The position numbers and the translations under genes are program-made. A stretch of 64,000 bases of DNA from Enoplolaimus lenunculus (taxonomy: Eukaryota > Nematoda > Enoplea > Enoplida > Thoracostomopsidae): the NCBI GenBank assembly GCA_030248215.1, contig JASANG010002906.1, forward strand, positions 1 through 64,000, in the 5' to 3' direction. Below are positions 38,501 through 42,946 of this stretch, piece after piece. How positions within the stretch are numbered: the first letter of the stretch is position 1; each line of letters begins with the position of its first letter. The notes under the pieces are model-generated. The model made no database searches. It was given only the letters and a program-made list of their open reading frames with translations, and was not told the DNA's origin.

Positions 38501-39783
38501 AATATGCATATTTGAAATTTGAATAAATACATAAAATTTATTAAAACTGTTATGTGTAATAACGTGAGTGGGATCAACCCTTCCCTTTAAAGAAAATCAA
38601 ATGTAAAAAAACATAGCAAGCGATACGGGCGGAAAACCAGACAAAATTTATTCAAACAAATTTAAAGTTTTATGCAAAGAATCCTTATTTCTAAATTTTG
38701 TAAGGGGCTGCTTGGGTCTGAAGGGTTTTCATTGAGGGGCATAGCGTCGCTTAGCACACGACTGGGGTCAGCAATACGTTGAACGCTATCTGGCATAATT
38801 AGTTTTACTACGCTGTGAAAAAATAGGGCGTCAAATTGACTCTCTCGGAAATAGGCTTTTCCTGACTACACAAACTGAGTCAAATTTGACTCTGCCAGAG
38901 CCAAATTCGATTCAATGAATCGCTCAGTGAGTCCAATTTGACTCTGGCGGAGTCAAATTTGACTCAGTTTGTGTAGTTAGGAAAAACCTACTTCCGAGAG
39001 AGTCAATTTAACTCCCCATTTTTTACAGTGTACTGGATTGAAACCTAGATTAGGTTTAGGGATGATTTAAAAGAGTAGAATGTGATTTGACTTAACTTTA
39101 CGTTTTAGATTATCCTTTGGTTCGGGGCAAAATTTGTTGAGATTCTACGGTGGTTAAAAATGCTGGATTGGATTCGTCGAAAGTTCTACATGTTGGAATA
39201 GGGATCAACTTGTTAAAACTTCCGCTGCACATATTCGTACACAAGTGACAAGTTATCTGTCGCTAATCACCAAAATACCACACTTCTCTGTAGTCTATAA
39301 CGCATTATAATGTCCTTGTTACAAGTGCAAGTTTTTACAGCAAGAACTTGCAGATGAAACTTTCAGCTGGACGTTTTCTGAACGCGTGTTCCAACAAAAC
39401 TTTTCGTTGAAGAAAATTAATCTTGAAAGGTGCAGCTGCAAGTTCTCGCTGCAAAGACGTGCACCTATTAGTAGGACTTTAGTCTTCGACTTAAGCAAGA
39501 TTTTACAAAATATTTGTTTCAGGACAACATTGAGCATAATATGACCTTACATCCGCGTGATCCTAACGATTTGTGCCACGACTGCTCAACATATCTCGCG
39601 ACAACAAATCCAATACACACTGGTCAACAACCAGCTGGATTCGAACCTCGAGTCAATGGATCTTCAAGTAGCTATGTTCAACAGCCACGTCATCCTCCAG
39701 ACGGACAGCGTTGTACGCCTCCTGTTCCGCCACCGAAACCGAAACATACTGCAAGGTGCAGTGAGTTTTTTGAAGACATTTAA
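8509..39783 (+). CDS. Neurexin IV/Caspr-superfamily adhesion receptor (about 27 exons)
   Basis: A single-pass cell-surface receptor predicted from about 27 plus-strand exons (about 1,600 codons). In order: a signal peptide in exon 1; a fibrinogen-like module (exons 2-5; motifs SGVYWINPLG, KVECDM and RFGLGPMVCEG, the last like the GPLRC block that follows this module in Caspr proteins); a laminin G module (exons 6-8; IEIDLYQGQLILVSY and NRWHSLQL); a cysteine-bearing linker (exons 9-10); a second laminin G module (exons 11-14; AYGQLLYQF and WGFQGCIANLHID); a CDC-containing linker (exon 15); degenerate laminin G or fibrinogen-like sequence (exons 16-22); a membrane helix (exon 24); and a tail with polyglutamine and SH3-type ligands. 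Such receptors act in cell-cell adhesion and septate-type or synaptic contacts. Unlike Caspr and NLR-1, no discoidin domain or first two laminin G modules precede the fibrinogen-like module. The nearest named nematode relatives would be ITX-1/NLR-1-type proteins, but orthology is not established. Junctions 8/9, 14/15, 15/16 and the 3' end are uncertain. Confidence 0.85.
8812..9160 (+). repeat. 99-bp tandem repeat in intron 1
   Basis: Units begin (CCTAAGAAGTCCATC) at 8911, 9010 and 9109, exactly 99 bp apart, with a diverged unit before them from about 8812. Because 99 is divisible by three, the array leaves a long open frame (start near 8908). It has no splice sites or similarity to the receptor and is treated as non-coding intron sequence. 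Confidence 0.8.
9316..9478 (-). repeat. CG-dense MITE (family G), diverged copy
   Basis: The right end reads 'cacacgacaagtataccaca' followed by CCCTTA, the inverse of the TAAGGGTG..GTCGTG start seen in other copies. The left part is a string of 'gtacgtcac' palindromes and looks eroded. Confidence 0.6.
9604..9747 (+). repeat. CG-dense MITE (family G)
   Basis: Begins AGGGTGGTGCAATACTTGTC and is filled with CGTACGGT / GACGGACGG palindromes, far richer in CpG than the surrounding intron. Same family as 21575-21837, 35007-35266, 46345-46750 and 62292-62457. Confidence 0.75.
9881..10145 (+). CDS. Receptor exon 2: fibrinogen-like module, first half
   Basis: Acceptor TTTATTTCAG at 9871-9880, donor TATAT|GTAAGA, phase 1 in and phase 2 out. 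The frame gives CRDYYFSGFSEKSGVYWIN followed by a KVECDM motif, the signature opening of the fibrinogen-like module (C..Y...G...SGVY.I.P.G....FKV.CDM). This is the strongest single piece of evidence for the family call. Confidence 0.85.
10154..10430. mobile_element. Foldback MITE with CACGTGCAAG ends (family S), copy 1
   Basis: The arms are inverse copies: 'gttcacacgcccaagttttt' on the left and 'aaaaacttacacgtgtgaat' on the right, each followed by CAGCTGCAA motifs. About 277 bp, no coding capacity. It begins 8 bases after the exon 2 donor. Other copies lie at 24465-24744, 28760-29061 and 39311-39481. Confidence 0.8.
10728..10985. repeat. AGCACCTAT inverted-repeat MITE followed by a TACTGTAGTGACC-type fragment
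   Basis: 10728-10921 has arms 'attctcaaacgcgtatagca' and the inverse 'tgacaggtgctaggta'. Its best relative is 57606-57840. It is followed directly by a fragment (about 10925-10985) ending 'ttattcgggtcactacagta', a second family also seen at 41978-42355 and 56292-56485. Confidence 0.65.
11175..11291 (+). CDS. Receptor exon 3: fibrinogen-like module, middle
   Basis: Acceptor CTATTTTAG; phase 2 in, phase 2 out at CTCAA|GTATGC. It encodes SMELLLRSSKRCRQQIWVTC, matching the 'ls..C.Q.i.v.C' block of the fibrinogen-like module. The frame stays open further downstream, but that sequence is a dispersed repeat (from about 11345), and only this donor matches the next exon's phase. Confidence 0.65.
11649..11701 (+). 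CDS. Receptor exon 4: small exon
   Basis: Acceptor CATTTTAG, donor TCATTTG|GTAAGT, 53 nt. Read in phase 2 it gives FGTSDVVRTFDDKDLSF, where FGTS sits where Caspr proteins have a WGGS-type motif. The phase matches exons 3 and 5 only with the chosen alternative splice sites. Confidence 0.55.
11969..12262 (+). CDS. Receptor exon 5: end of fibrinogen-like module
   Basis: Frame open from about 11953; the phase-compatible acceptor is GCGACCAG at 11968, a weak site. It encodes a cysteine cluster (CIPPKLLHHCC) and ends RFGLGPMVCEGSIRDG, closely resembling the 'GPLRC.GD' block after the module in Caspr proteins. Donor GCGATG|GTAAGT, phase 1 out. The 3' end is secure; the 5' end is not. Confidence 0.75.
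12301..12488 (+). repeat. Diverged TTAGGC-core MITE (family T)
   Basis: Starts GGTCAATGTTGCTTTGACGG then CAACAGTAGTATAAGCG and degenerate GCCTAA hexamers. The start resembles the 79-bp unit at 2206 more than the 5702 copy, so it links the two subfamilies. Confidence 0.6.
12619..12775. repeat. GTAGCCAG foldback MITE (family C), copy 3
   Basis: Arms 'gggcccgttaccaagggggg' and 'ccctagcaaggtgagctggc', the inverse layout shared by the family. Confidence 0.7.
13399..13659 (+). CDS. Receptor exon 6: laminin G module 1, first half
   Basis: Acceptor CATTTACAG, donor ATCAAG|GTAAGA, phase 1 in and out. After a low-complexity linker (TGNTTITGTGGSQAP) it encodes FGSIDFTMAFRTRLSTGRLL and then IEIDLYQG, the characteristic beta strands of a laminin G module. 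The NTT motif is a possible N-glycosylation site. Confidence 0.85.
14524..14833 (+). CDS. Receptor exon 7: laminin G module 1, second half
   Basis: Acceptor GAATTTGTAG, donor GCAAA|GTAAAA; phase 1 in, phase 2 out. It starts QLILVSYFNRKLYSF and contains NRWHSLQLSTRQ, the conserved 'WHsv.l' strand of laminin G. A frame stop follows four bases after the donor. Confidence 0.85.
15292..15357 (+). CDS. Receptor exon 8: end of laminin G module 1
   Basis: Acceptor AGTTGTTTCAG, donor GGCAAA|GTAAGT. It encodes ATPVDFCVRVGVKYNLARKL, with the single cysteine expected near the module's end. It leaves phase 2, whereas the next exon I can find needs phase 1, so a small exon may be missing in the 3.3-kb intron, or the weaker donor at 15323 (phase 1) is used. 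Confidence 0.6.
16265..17060 (-). mobile_element. TTAGGC-core MITE split by a later insertion
   Basis: The left part (16265-16312, starting GATCAGGGGCGGAAGG and ending GCTTAAGCTTTA) and the right part (from about 16982, starting GACTAATTTT and ending GATCCGCCCC near 17054) are contiguous in intact copies. The intervening roughly 670 bp therefore inserted later, with TTTA present on both sides as a likely short target duplication. The insertion contains the tRNA-like unit at 16848-16921 and a direct repeat 'gtatgctagctggca' near its left end and again at about 16788. Confidence 0.65.
16848..16921 (+). repeat. tRNA-like unit, probably a SINE head
   Basis: TGGCGCAGTGG (16856-16866) fits the Pol III A box and GGTTCGATCCC (16900-16910) the B box at normal tRNA spacing. 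GTGGTAGAGTTCTCGC strongly recalls tRNA-Gly. The ends pair (GCGGGCT with AGCCCGC, the outermost bases just outside these coordinates), but the anticodon arm does not form a good stem and the T arm has a mismatch. I therefore read it as a tRNA-derived interspersed element or pseudogene, not a working tRNA. It lies within the insertion described at 16265-17060. Confidence 0.6.
18624..18677 (+). CDS. Receptor exon 9 (tentative): cysteine-bearing linker
   Basis: Acceptor TTTTTATTTCAG, donor CACGAG|GTAAAT, phase 1 in and out. The frame reads FCLFCGKLNLRQWISSR. A 42-base intron separates it from exon 10, a size common in nematodes. The T-rich start and the unexplained phase on its 5' side keep the confidence low. 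Confidence 0.4.
18720..18821 (+). CDS. Receptor exon 10: cysteine-bearing linker
   Basis: Acceptor GAAAATTCAG, donor ATTCAAA|GTAAAC, phase 1 in and out. It encodes KCSEQRSSADAIQSASKDYC then VVVQC, a three-cysteine stretch in the place of an EGF-like domain between laminin G modules, though the EGF spacing is not classical. Confidence 0.6.
19108..19436 (+). repeat. Two partial TTAGGC-core MITEs in intron 10
   Basis: A truncated copy (19108-19190) and a nearly complete short copy (19305-19436; left GGCCAATGAATAGAACAG, right GATCTTTACATG) lie side by side, both plus-oriented and with few hexamers left. Confidence 0.7.
19502..19617 (+). CDS. Receptor exon 11: laminin G module 2 start
   Basis: Acceptor GTACCTTTTAG, donor ATCAG|GTGTGA; phase 1 in, phase 0 out. 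It encodes SFLHFDLTNERTWTSLSFTF, the usual opening strands of laminin G. Confidence 0.75.
20069..20307 (+). mobile_element. TTAGGC-core MITE (family T), near complete
   Basis: Left end GGCCAATTTATAGAACAGGG, right end TGATCTTTACATGGACCC, with two hexamer blocks joined by a GTAAGAAT spacer. Lies in intron 11. Confidence 0.8.
20610..20811 (+). CDS. Receptor exon 12: laminin G module 2
   Basis: Acceptor ATATTTCAG, donor AAACTG|GTTAAT; phase 0 in, phase 1 out. It encodes AYGQLLYQFKRSE, the 'dGlLLy' strand, then FTKIALDSGYRLR and a three-cysteine insert (ECVKAHSTGAISCRSC) unusual for laminin G. Confidence 0.75.
20999..21160. repeat. GTAGCCAG foldback MITE (family C), copy 4
   Basis: Arms 'agccgttcgccaggggga' and 'tagcaaggtgaactggctac', in intron 12. 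Confidence 0.65.
21391..21534 (+). CDS. Receptor exon 13: laminin G module 2
   Basis: Acceptor TTTTGTTTCAG, donor CTGAAG|GTATAA, phase 1 in and out. It encodes DISVSLKRIQLDHDSKYTLI; acidic-hydrophobic beta strands continue the module. Confidence 0.75.
21575..21837 (+). mobile_element. CG-dense MITE (family G), complete
   Basis: Starts TTAGGGTGGTGCTATATTTG and ends GTATAGCGCCGCCCTTA, imperfect inverted ends. The inside is stacked GACGGACGGCG-type direct repeats. It starts 40 bases after exon 13. Confidence 0.8.
22032..22293. repeat. AACTCA-rich MITE with CACTGTAAATT ends
   Basis: The left end 'cactgtaaattcca' is mirrored by 'tgaaatttacagtgt' on the right. The interior is a mesh of GAGTTGATT / AACTCAG repeats able to fold back on itself. 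Related in its ends to the elements at 38811-39031 and 59008-59195. Confidence 0.65.
22497..22664 (+). CDS. Receptor exon 14: laminin G module 2 end
   Basis: Acceptor CAAATTTCAG; phase 1 in. It encodes CHLYLAGFPAAFGNSF and then WGFQGCIANLHIDHTLR, the canonical 'GF.GCI.nl.i' ending of laminin G. The 3' boundary is uncertain: CCTGC|GTATGA at 22664 gives the phase that exon 15 needs, but the frame stays open to 22840 and a later donor is possible. Confidence 0.75.
22992..23247 (+). repeat. Truncated copy of the ATATCATATGATAT element (family N)
   Basis: Contains 'atatcatatgatatt' twice, a GTCATGTGACAT box and the right end 'ggttataacgtgaatccagc', matching the complete copy at 33935-34376. The left end is missing. 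Confidence 0.75.
23564..23797 (+). CDS. Receptor exon 15: CDC linker
   Basis: Acceptor AGTTTTTTTCAG, phase 1 in. It encodes GSLRRGCAFSTEVNQQ, a serine-rich stretch, a second cysteine (AQSCPPGSN) and LCDCSHLYRAFRRC, suggesting a degenerate EGF-like unit. The strongest donor (CCGAG|GTTAGT, 23797) leaves phase 1, but exon 16 needs phase 2; an earlier donor at 23762 (CATCT|GTATCG) would fit. Confidence 0.65.
24465..24744. mobile_element. Foldback MITE with CACGTGCAAG ends (family S), copy 2
   Basis: Very similar throughout to 10154-10430, including the interior 'aataattcattaaaaatc' and 'ctttctcattggctgatg'. Ends 66 bases before exon 16. Confidence 0.8.
24810..25106 (+). CDS. Receptor exon 16: laminin G-like module 3
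   Basis: Acceptor GAATTATCTCAG, donor GATCG|GTAAGA, phase 2 in and out. It encodes FEDVPGTTIAIRLKRDDSTI and FNLLGSTTIAAEPDPAMSLV. The other two frames are closed by stops. Confidence 0.75.
25190..25330 (+). repeat. Degenerate TTAGGC-type hexamers
   Basis: Scattered GCCTAAG and CTAATCC motifs without recognisable ends; probably a decayed family T copy in intron 16. Confidence 0.5.
26083..26395. mobile_element. MITE with GGTTGGGTTTCTGAAA ends
   Basis: Left GGTTGGGTTTCTGAAACT, right inverse TTTCAGAAACCTAACC, about 310 bp. The interior holds several ACTTAAGTAA palindromes that can extend the pairing. Lies in intron 16. Confidence 0.75.
26939..27030 (+). CDS. Receptor exon 17: laminin G-like module 3
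   Basis: Acceptor GTTTATTTAAG, donor AATCAAG|GTAAGA; phase 2 in, phase 1 out. It encodes VSLFVVCDSLKAKLSLYVSS, alternating hydrophobic strands. Confidence 0.7.
27227..27318 (+). CDS. Receptor exon 18: laminin G-like module 3
   Basis: Acceptor GTGATTTTCAG, donor TTTCGG|GTAAAA; phase 1 in, phase 0 out. It encodes YLGPVHQTKWNFVQIRTLAD, where W..VQIR resembles the conserved 'WH.v.i' strand. A minus-strand frame over the same bases (27083-27280) is treated as its shadow. Confidence 0.7.
27368..27434 (+). CDS. Receptor exon 19: small exon
   Basis: Acceptor TTTATGCAG, 49 bases after exon 18. It encodes SSVYWGWRASGTFNADLLL. The donor TTATTAG|GTTTCG is weak but is the one with the phase exon 20 needs. 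Confidence 0.55.
27673..27905 (+). CDS. Receptor exon 20: fibrinogen-like sequence?
   Basis: Acceptor CATTCCTTAG, phase 1 in, phase 0 out at CACAA|GTTCGA. It encodes PNRIYDFKIYCAFDKIESDL followed by RRVIHAY and a CPC pair. 'KIYCAFD' recalls the KVxCDM strand of the fibrinogen-like module, so a second diverged module may begin here. Only one frame is open. Confidence 0.65.
27968..28140. repeat. hAT-like MITE with TGGCGGATCCA ends (family H)
   Basis: Starts AATGGCGGATCCATGGGGG and ends in the inverse CTGGATCCGCCACTG; about 173 bp. The terminal motif is typical of hAT-type elements. It lies directly after exon 20 in intron 20. Confidence 0.7.
28362..28533 (+). CDS. Receptor exon 21
   Basis: Acceptor ATTATTGTCAG, donor GTGTCTG|GTAAAT; phase 0 in, phase 1 out. 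It encodes GEAGKMIYLRNTTSIFVATQ and TSTPFIGLV. NTT is a possible glycosylation site. Confidence 0.75.
28760..29061. mobile_element. Foldback MITE with CACGTGCAAG ends (family S), copy 3
   Basis: More diverged copy: left 'cccattcatacgtgcaagtt', right 'aaatttgcacgtgtgaatag'. Confidence 0.7.
29407..29588 (+). CDS. Receptor exon 22: membrane-proximal ectodomain
   Basis: Acceptor TATTTTCAG, donor TCTAAG|GTAAAC; phase 1 in, phase 0 out. It encodes FFIDYREWDLRPHSAHEFAA; DYREW resembles the DYxxW segment near the end of the Caspr fibrinogen-like module. The rest is acidic and soluble. Confidence 0.75.
33297..33370 (+). repeat. 27-bp tandem repeat, about 2.7 units
   Basis: CTGGTTTGGCATAAACATTA begins at 33297, 33324 and 33351. 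Too few units and no spacer diversity, so not a CRISPR-like array. Confidence 0.85.
33935..34376. mobile_element. Element with about 45-bp inverted ends and ATATCATATGATAT palindromes (family N)
   Basis: The left end (GCGGGGTTCACGTTATAACT...GTTTTGTCCA) is mirrored on the right (TGGACAAAACGTGTTCC...GCCGCG), nearly identical for about 45 bases. Inside are three ATATCATATGATAT-type palindromes, one GTCATATGACAT and a GACGTCGAATCAAC box. About 442 bp, no coding capacity. A truncated relative is at 22992-23247. Confidence 0.85.
34755..34899 (+). CDS. Receptor exon 23: juxtamembrane
   Basis: Acceptor ACAATTTCAG, donor GTAGAG|GTGAGT; phase 0 in, phase 1 out. It encodes MNALSSVVLTISQAVLDFNQ then YPEIRIIERPHQLPSR. 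It could be a stalk. Another frame gives a cysteine-rich start but hits a stop, and only the chosen frame joins both neighbours. Confidence 0.7.
35007..35266 (+). mobile_element. CG-dense MITE (family G) just upstream of the membrane exon
   Basis: TTAGGGTTG..at the left and CAACCCTAA at the right, with two copies of a 'gccgcctgtgtgcaagttta' unit and a run of GCGCG/CGCGC palindromes. By far the most GC-rich stretch in the window. It ends 59 bases before exon 24, so a long frame crossing both (35148-35738) is a chance fusion. Confidence 0.8.
35326..35622 (+). CDS. Receptor exon 24: membrane helix and polyglutamine
   Basis: Acceptor TTCAATTTTAG, donor GACAGT|GTAAGT, phase 1 in and out. It encodes the hydrophobic helix LIIIAGLLLGIILSLFIITT, a basic stop-transfer (WHRRRRKYYRR) and then a run of 17 glutamines coded almost only by CAA. 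This fixes the topology: everything before is outside the cell, everything after inside. Confidence 0.9.
35632..36830. repeat. Array of GTACATTCT foldback MITEs (family F)
   Basis: Three or more related units follow one another. Each has ends of the type ATAACCAAGAGTGGATGATC and a hairpin built on GGGTACATTCT..AGAATGTACCC next to CACGCGTTGCGTTTTTGGC, whose inverse (GCCAAAAATGTAACGCGCGC) appears at the other arm beside poly-C/poly-G. Other copies: about 4462-4735, 37495-37790 and 49553-50178. Confidence 0.75.
36832..36992 (-). mobile_element. TTAGGC-core MITE (family T), minus orientation
   Basis: Reads GGCCAATATAAAGATCAGGG at the left (the right end of plus-oriented copies) and CTACTGTTCCG at the other side. 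Confidence 0.75.
37184..37423 (+). CDS. Receptor exon 25: cytoplasmic tail
   Basis: Acceptor CAATTTATTTCAG, donor TGCGGAG|GTGAGA, phase 1 in and out. It encodes SPDEFDSGFGLDGSNGSAKP and WPRPPPKKPTRQLYC, the latter a proline-rich basic motif of the type bound by SH3 domains. Confidence 0.85.
37495..37790. repeat. GTACATTCT foldback MITE (family F)
   Basis: Left 'ttgggtacattctgtgttcc', right 'ttgcacactcttgtcaagag'; intron 25. Confidence 0.7.
38161..38312 (+). CDS. Receptor exon 26: cytoplasmic tail
   Basis: Acceptor TCTGTATTTTTAG, donor CAGCAG|GTATAG; phase 1 in, phase 0 out. It encodes ERDLPPISGSLAPHYGPHTG and LTISSRNSTVLHPNI, serine/proline-rich and probably disordered. Confidence 0.8.
38811..39031. 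mobile_element. Foldback MITE built on GAGTCAAATTTGACTC
   Basis: The ends CGCTGTGAAAAAATAGGGCG and CCCCATTTTTTACAGTG are inverse. The middle holds GTCAAATTTGACTC palindromes flanked by ACACAAACTGAG. A close relative is at 59008-59195. Confidence 0.8.
39311..39481. repeat. Foldback MITE with CACGTGCAAG ends (family S), shortened copy
   Basis: Arms 'tgttacaagtgcaagttttt' and 'gcaaagacgtgcacctatta'. The middle is largely deleted compared with 10154-10430. Ends 41 bases before exon 27. Confidence 0.7.
39523..39783 (+). CDS. Receptor exon 27: tail end with stop codon
   Basis: Acceptor TATTTGTTTCAG, phase 0 in. It encodes HPRDPNDLCHDCSTYLATTN and TPPVPPPKPKHTARC (a PxxPxK SH3 motif), ending SEFFEDI and TAA at 39781-39783. 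A strong internal donor, TGCA|GTGAGT at about 39769, lies just before the last residues, so an isoform could splice onward to a different C-terminus. Confidence 0.8.
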   Translation, partial: DNIEHNMTLHPRDPNDLCHDCSTYLATTNPIHTGQQPAGFEPRVNGSSSSYVQQPRHPPDGQRCTPPVPPPKPKHTARCSEFFEDI

Positions 39784-40035
39784 ATTTTCGTCTCGAACAC
39801 AACCCTTGTTTTGCTCGTTTGTCACATGTTTCGTCAGCCCTGTTGTTTGATGTTGTTGTGTATTCTCGTATGGTGCTTGTCGCATATTTTGTATTACGTT
39901 TTTTTGGGTTTAAATAATTGTTACCAGATAACGCTGCCGTTTCTGGCGTGAAGTTTGAGCTAACCCCAAAAAGCTTAACTACTTATTAAACGACCTGGCT
40001 AAAATTAACTAATAATTTACGTTGCCATTGTGAAA

Positions 40036-40041
40036 AATAAA
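40036..40041 (+). terminator. Possible polyadenylation signal of the receptor gene
   Basis: AATAAA 253 bases after the exon 27 stop codon. A hexamer match alone is weak evidence in AT-rich DNA. Confidence 0.4.
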
Positions 40042-40601
40042 CTGTAATCCATTGGTTAGCTTTGTATGGCGTGAGCGATTAGATCTCAGATGAAATAGAA
40101 AATTTTTCATTGGAAAACGGGCTAACGCAGGCTTTGGAAACTGGCATAAATTTCGTGTTTCGCAGTTATATTTGCTCATAATGGTTTTGTGTTTCGTTTC
40201 GTGTATATGTTGCGTAATTGTTTCCATTTGTGAATTTATTTGTTGCGAAGCTAATTTCGACCCTGCGAACTGGAACATATTAGCCTCCTTCTATTTCACA
40301 AACAGTACATGGTATTGTAATCTGCGGTTCTGGTTTAAAAAAAAACTATCAAGATAAACCAAAAATTCCCATACGCAGTTATTGTCGTCTGAAGGGACTA
40401 CCACGACGCCTAATCCTCAACTTACGTATGAACCTAAACGTAAGCGTTAATATAAACCTTATCCTTAGACTGAACCAGAACCTAAGCCTGAGCCTGTAGG
40501 CATCTAGTTCATCAATTTCTCTGTCGCTATATGGACTTGCTTCAATAATTAACGTGGGCCGAATTTCATCATTCATATTGTTTTGCATCTCAACGTGTAC
40601 T

Positions 40602-40804
40602 TGGCCCTTGTAAATGATCAGGGGCGGAACGTTATCGTACATGACTGGAATAGAGTAGAAGCTTATGCTTCAGACTAATGTTTTTTGCTGAAGTTTCGGT
40701 TTAGGCTTTGGGTTAGGTATAAGCTCATTCTTACGATTAGGCTTAGACTTAGGCTTAGGAATATGCTTATACTACTGCTCCGCCCATGTTTTATACATTG
40801 GCCA
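40602..40804 (-). mobile_element. TTAGGC-core MITE (family T), minus orientation
   Basis: Left 'gtaaatgatcaggggcggaa', right 'ctccgcccatgttttataca' followed by TTGGCC. It has the family's hexamer blocks and 'ttagacttaggcttagga' interior. Confidence 0.8.
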
Positions 40805-41794
40805 GTAAAATTTATTTGTACATTTAAAACAATTTAGACACGATACGCAATTAACTGTATTATATATTAAATGTATATAAATAATTCGAAATCGGTATAA
40901 TTTAAGCTGGAACGACCACAGTACGCAATTTAGACAATTTTCAGCACGAATAGCAATATGAAGATTTTCGAATGAAATCATTTTGTTCAATATTTCGAAT
41001 GTGCGAATATTACGTTTTGAATTATTGGTCCACGTTATAACTAATTTTATTGTGTTACCGGGTCGAAGCTGTTTTAAGTAGAATGTTTAAGAAAAAATTT
41101 CAGGCATCGCTCAAACGCGAAGTTATTACTGGAACCGGAACGTTACTCCGTTGTTTATTTTTTCGGGTGTTTATTCAGTTTTGTTTGCTTCGTTTTGTTT
41201 TGTGTATTTGTTTTGTCTCATAAATATATACTTCCGTACGACAACTGACTTTCCCAGTTACACTTAGCCTATCACGGGTTCGCCCCTTTGATATTTTTGC
41301 CCCAGAATCGCAATATAAACAATGGATTATGTTAATTACAAACTTCATGAAAAACTAATATTTACCAAGCATAGATGTTAGCTCAAATATTGTAAAAGAG
41401 TATGGCATTCTTAGACCATGAGCATTAACCTGGATGATTTTGAACTGGAACAGCTACGTTGTGTTAAAATATATTTTGAAGAGGTTATTTGGTGTTAAAA
41501 ACTGAAAATATCTAAATACTCGTTTACAAAATTAACAAAACAGGCTGTTCGACCCGTAAAATTGTGTCCCTGTGGCTTTCGTCCTGGATATCGGTTAATT
41601 GATTAGTAAATAGAAGATTGAATCAATGTATAGAACAGGTCCGTAACAGTGGTATAAGCATGTTCGACACGCATGGTTGTTATGTATATTTCTTTTCACT
41701 CACAAATATGTTTCGTTTTTTACATGTTATCTTTTTTTAATTTAATAAATGTAAAGTAATGTGCTGTGTCGTTAAGTTTTCCTTCTCTGATGTT

Positions 41795-41847
41795 AGACAG
41801 CGGGATTTCCTTCAAACCTAAGACAGCGGGATTTCCTTCAAACCTAA
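41795..41847 (+). repeat. 26-bp exact tandem duplication
   Basis: AGACAGCGGGATTTCCTTCA plus six bases occurs at 41795 and again at 41821 without change, so the duplication is recent. Confidence 0.9.
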
Positions 41848-42413
41848 ATCTGATCCGCAAAATGGAATTATACCGTGGAAAAGATTGCATCAAATAGTAT
41901 ACCACTGGTCAACAACGTTGCAACATTTGCAACACTACTTGTTTTATTTTTTTCATCAGTTCATTTTTATCGTGATTACTGTAGTGACCAGAATATGAGA
42001 GGGTGGACTGGTATTTATTTGGCGTCCAGAAGGAACACCCCGTTATTCGGTTGCGGACCGGTGTTGCAACTATCCGTTGAATTAAACGTTTTTTGTCTTT
42101 TATAAAAACTTGAGCGATAATGCAGGGTTACACTTAATGTACTTTTAAATCTTAAGTACGCTTTAAAGTTTTAAACTCAACATTATTTGGTCATGAAGTC
42201 GTACTATTATAGGGATAATTGACATTATTGGTTTTTAAATAGTAATTAGAGACTACCGCTTAAGGACTCTTATTAGGGATGCAAACTTCTATTGATTCGG
42301 ACTCAAAATGAGACTCCCCTCTTATTACCGCCTCTTATTCGGGTCACTACAGTAAAAATCGGCACTTATAGTTAATTTGCATGTACTTTTCTTTGTATCC
42401 AAAACATGTAATG

Positions 42414-42946
42414 GGTCATCCACGTTATACTGTCTACGCTACTGTAAAAAATTGTCCCCACGTACGAGCCCCTAAGTCTGTAATTTTACTGTTTCCAAAT
42501 TACATGTCCAAATCTCACTCATATCCTGTGTAGACCCTACTGACAACTCGCACTCTCTATGGACGACCTATGCTTGGTCACGTTGCCGTCCATACCCAAG
42601 CTAAATTGTCAATACGTTATTTAAAGGGCAACTGTTTTGTCCGGAGTCTGTCAGAAGGGACTCAGCTTATTTCGCAACACAAAGTTTGTCGGAAGGAACT
42701 TTGCTTTGCAATTATATAGAGTCTGCTCGAAGGAACTCATATTATCAGACACTTTGTCCAGACAGTGTCTACATTGTCCTTAGTCCCTTCGAAGGACCTG
42801 CTTTCAAAATCCACTATCTAGTTATACCTTCTGTGAAGTCCTTATAGCTTAAGGGCATTGTCGTTTTGTCCCGCCCTTAATTCCAGGTGTGTGGACAATT
42901 TTTTACAGTAGCGTAGACAGTATTACGTGGATGATCCATAATAAAA
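42414..42946. mobile_element. Non-coding element with about 45-bp inverted ends
   Basis: The left end GGTCATCCACGTTATACTGT...GTAAAAAATTGTCC is mirrored at the right (GGACAATTTTTTACAGTAGC...GGATGATCC) almost perfectly for 45 bases. The interior has several GAAGGAACT/AGTCCCTTC pairs. 533 bp, no coding capacity. Confidence 0.85.

Noticed and set aside
41875-42105. 76-codon frame with a signal-peptide-like start
   Set aside because: It lacks an ATG at its beginning and its second half is a TACTGTAGTGACC-type repeat also present at 10925 and 56292.
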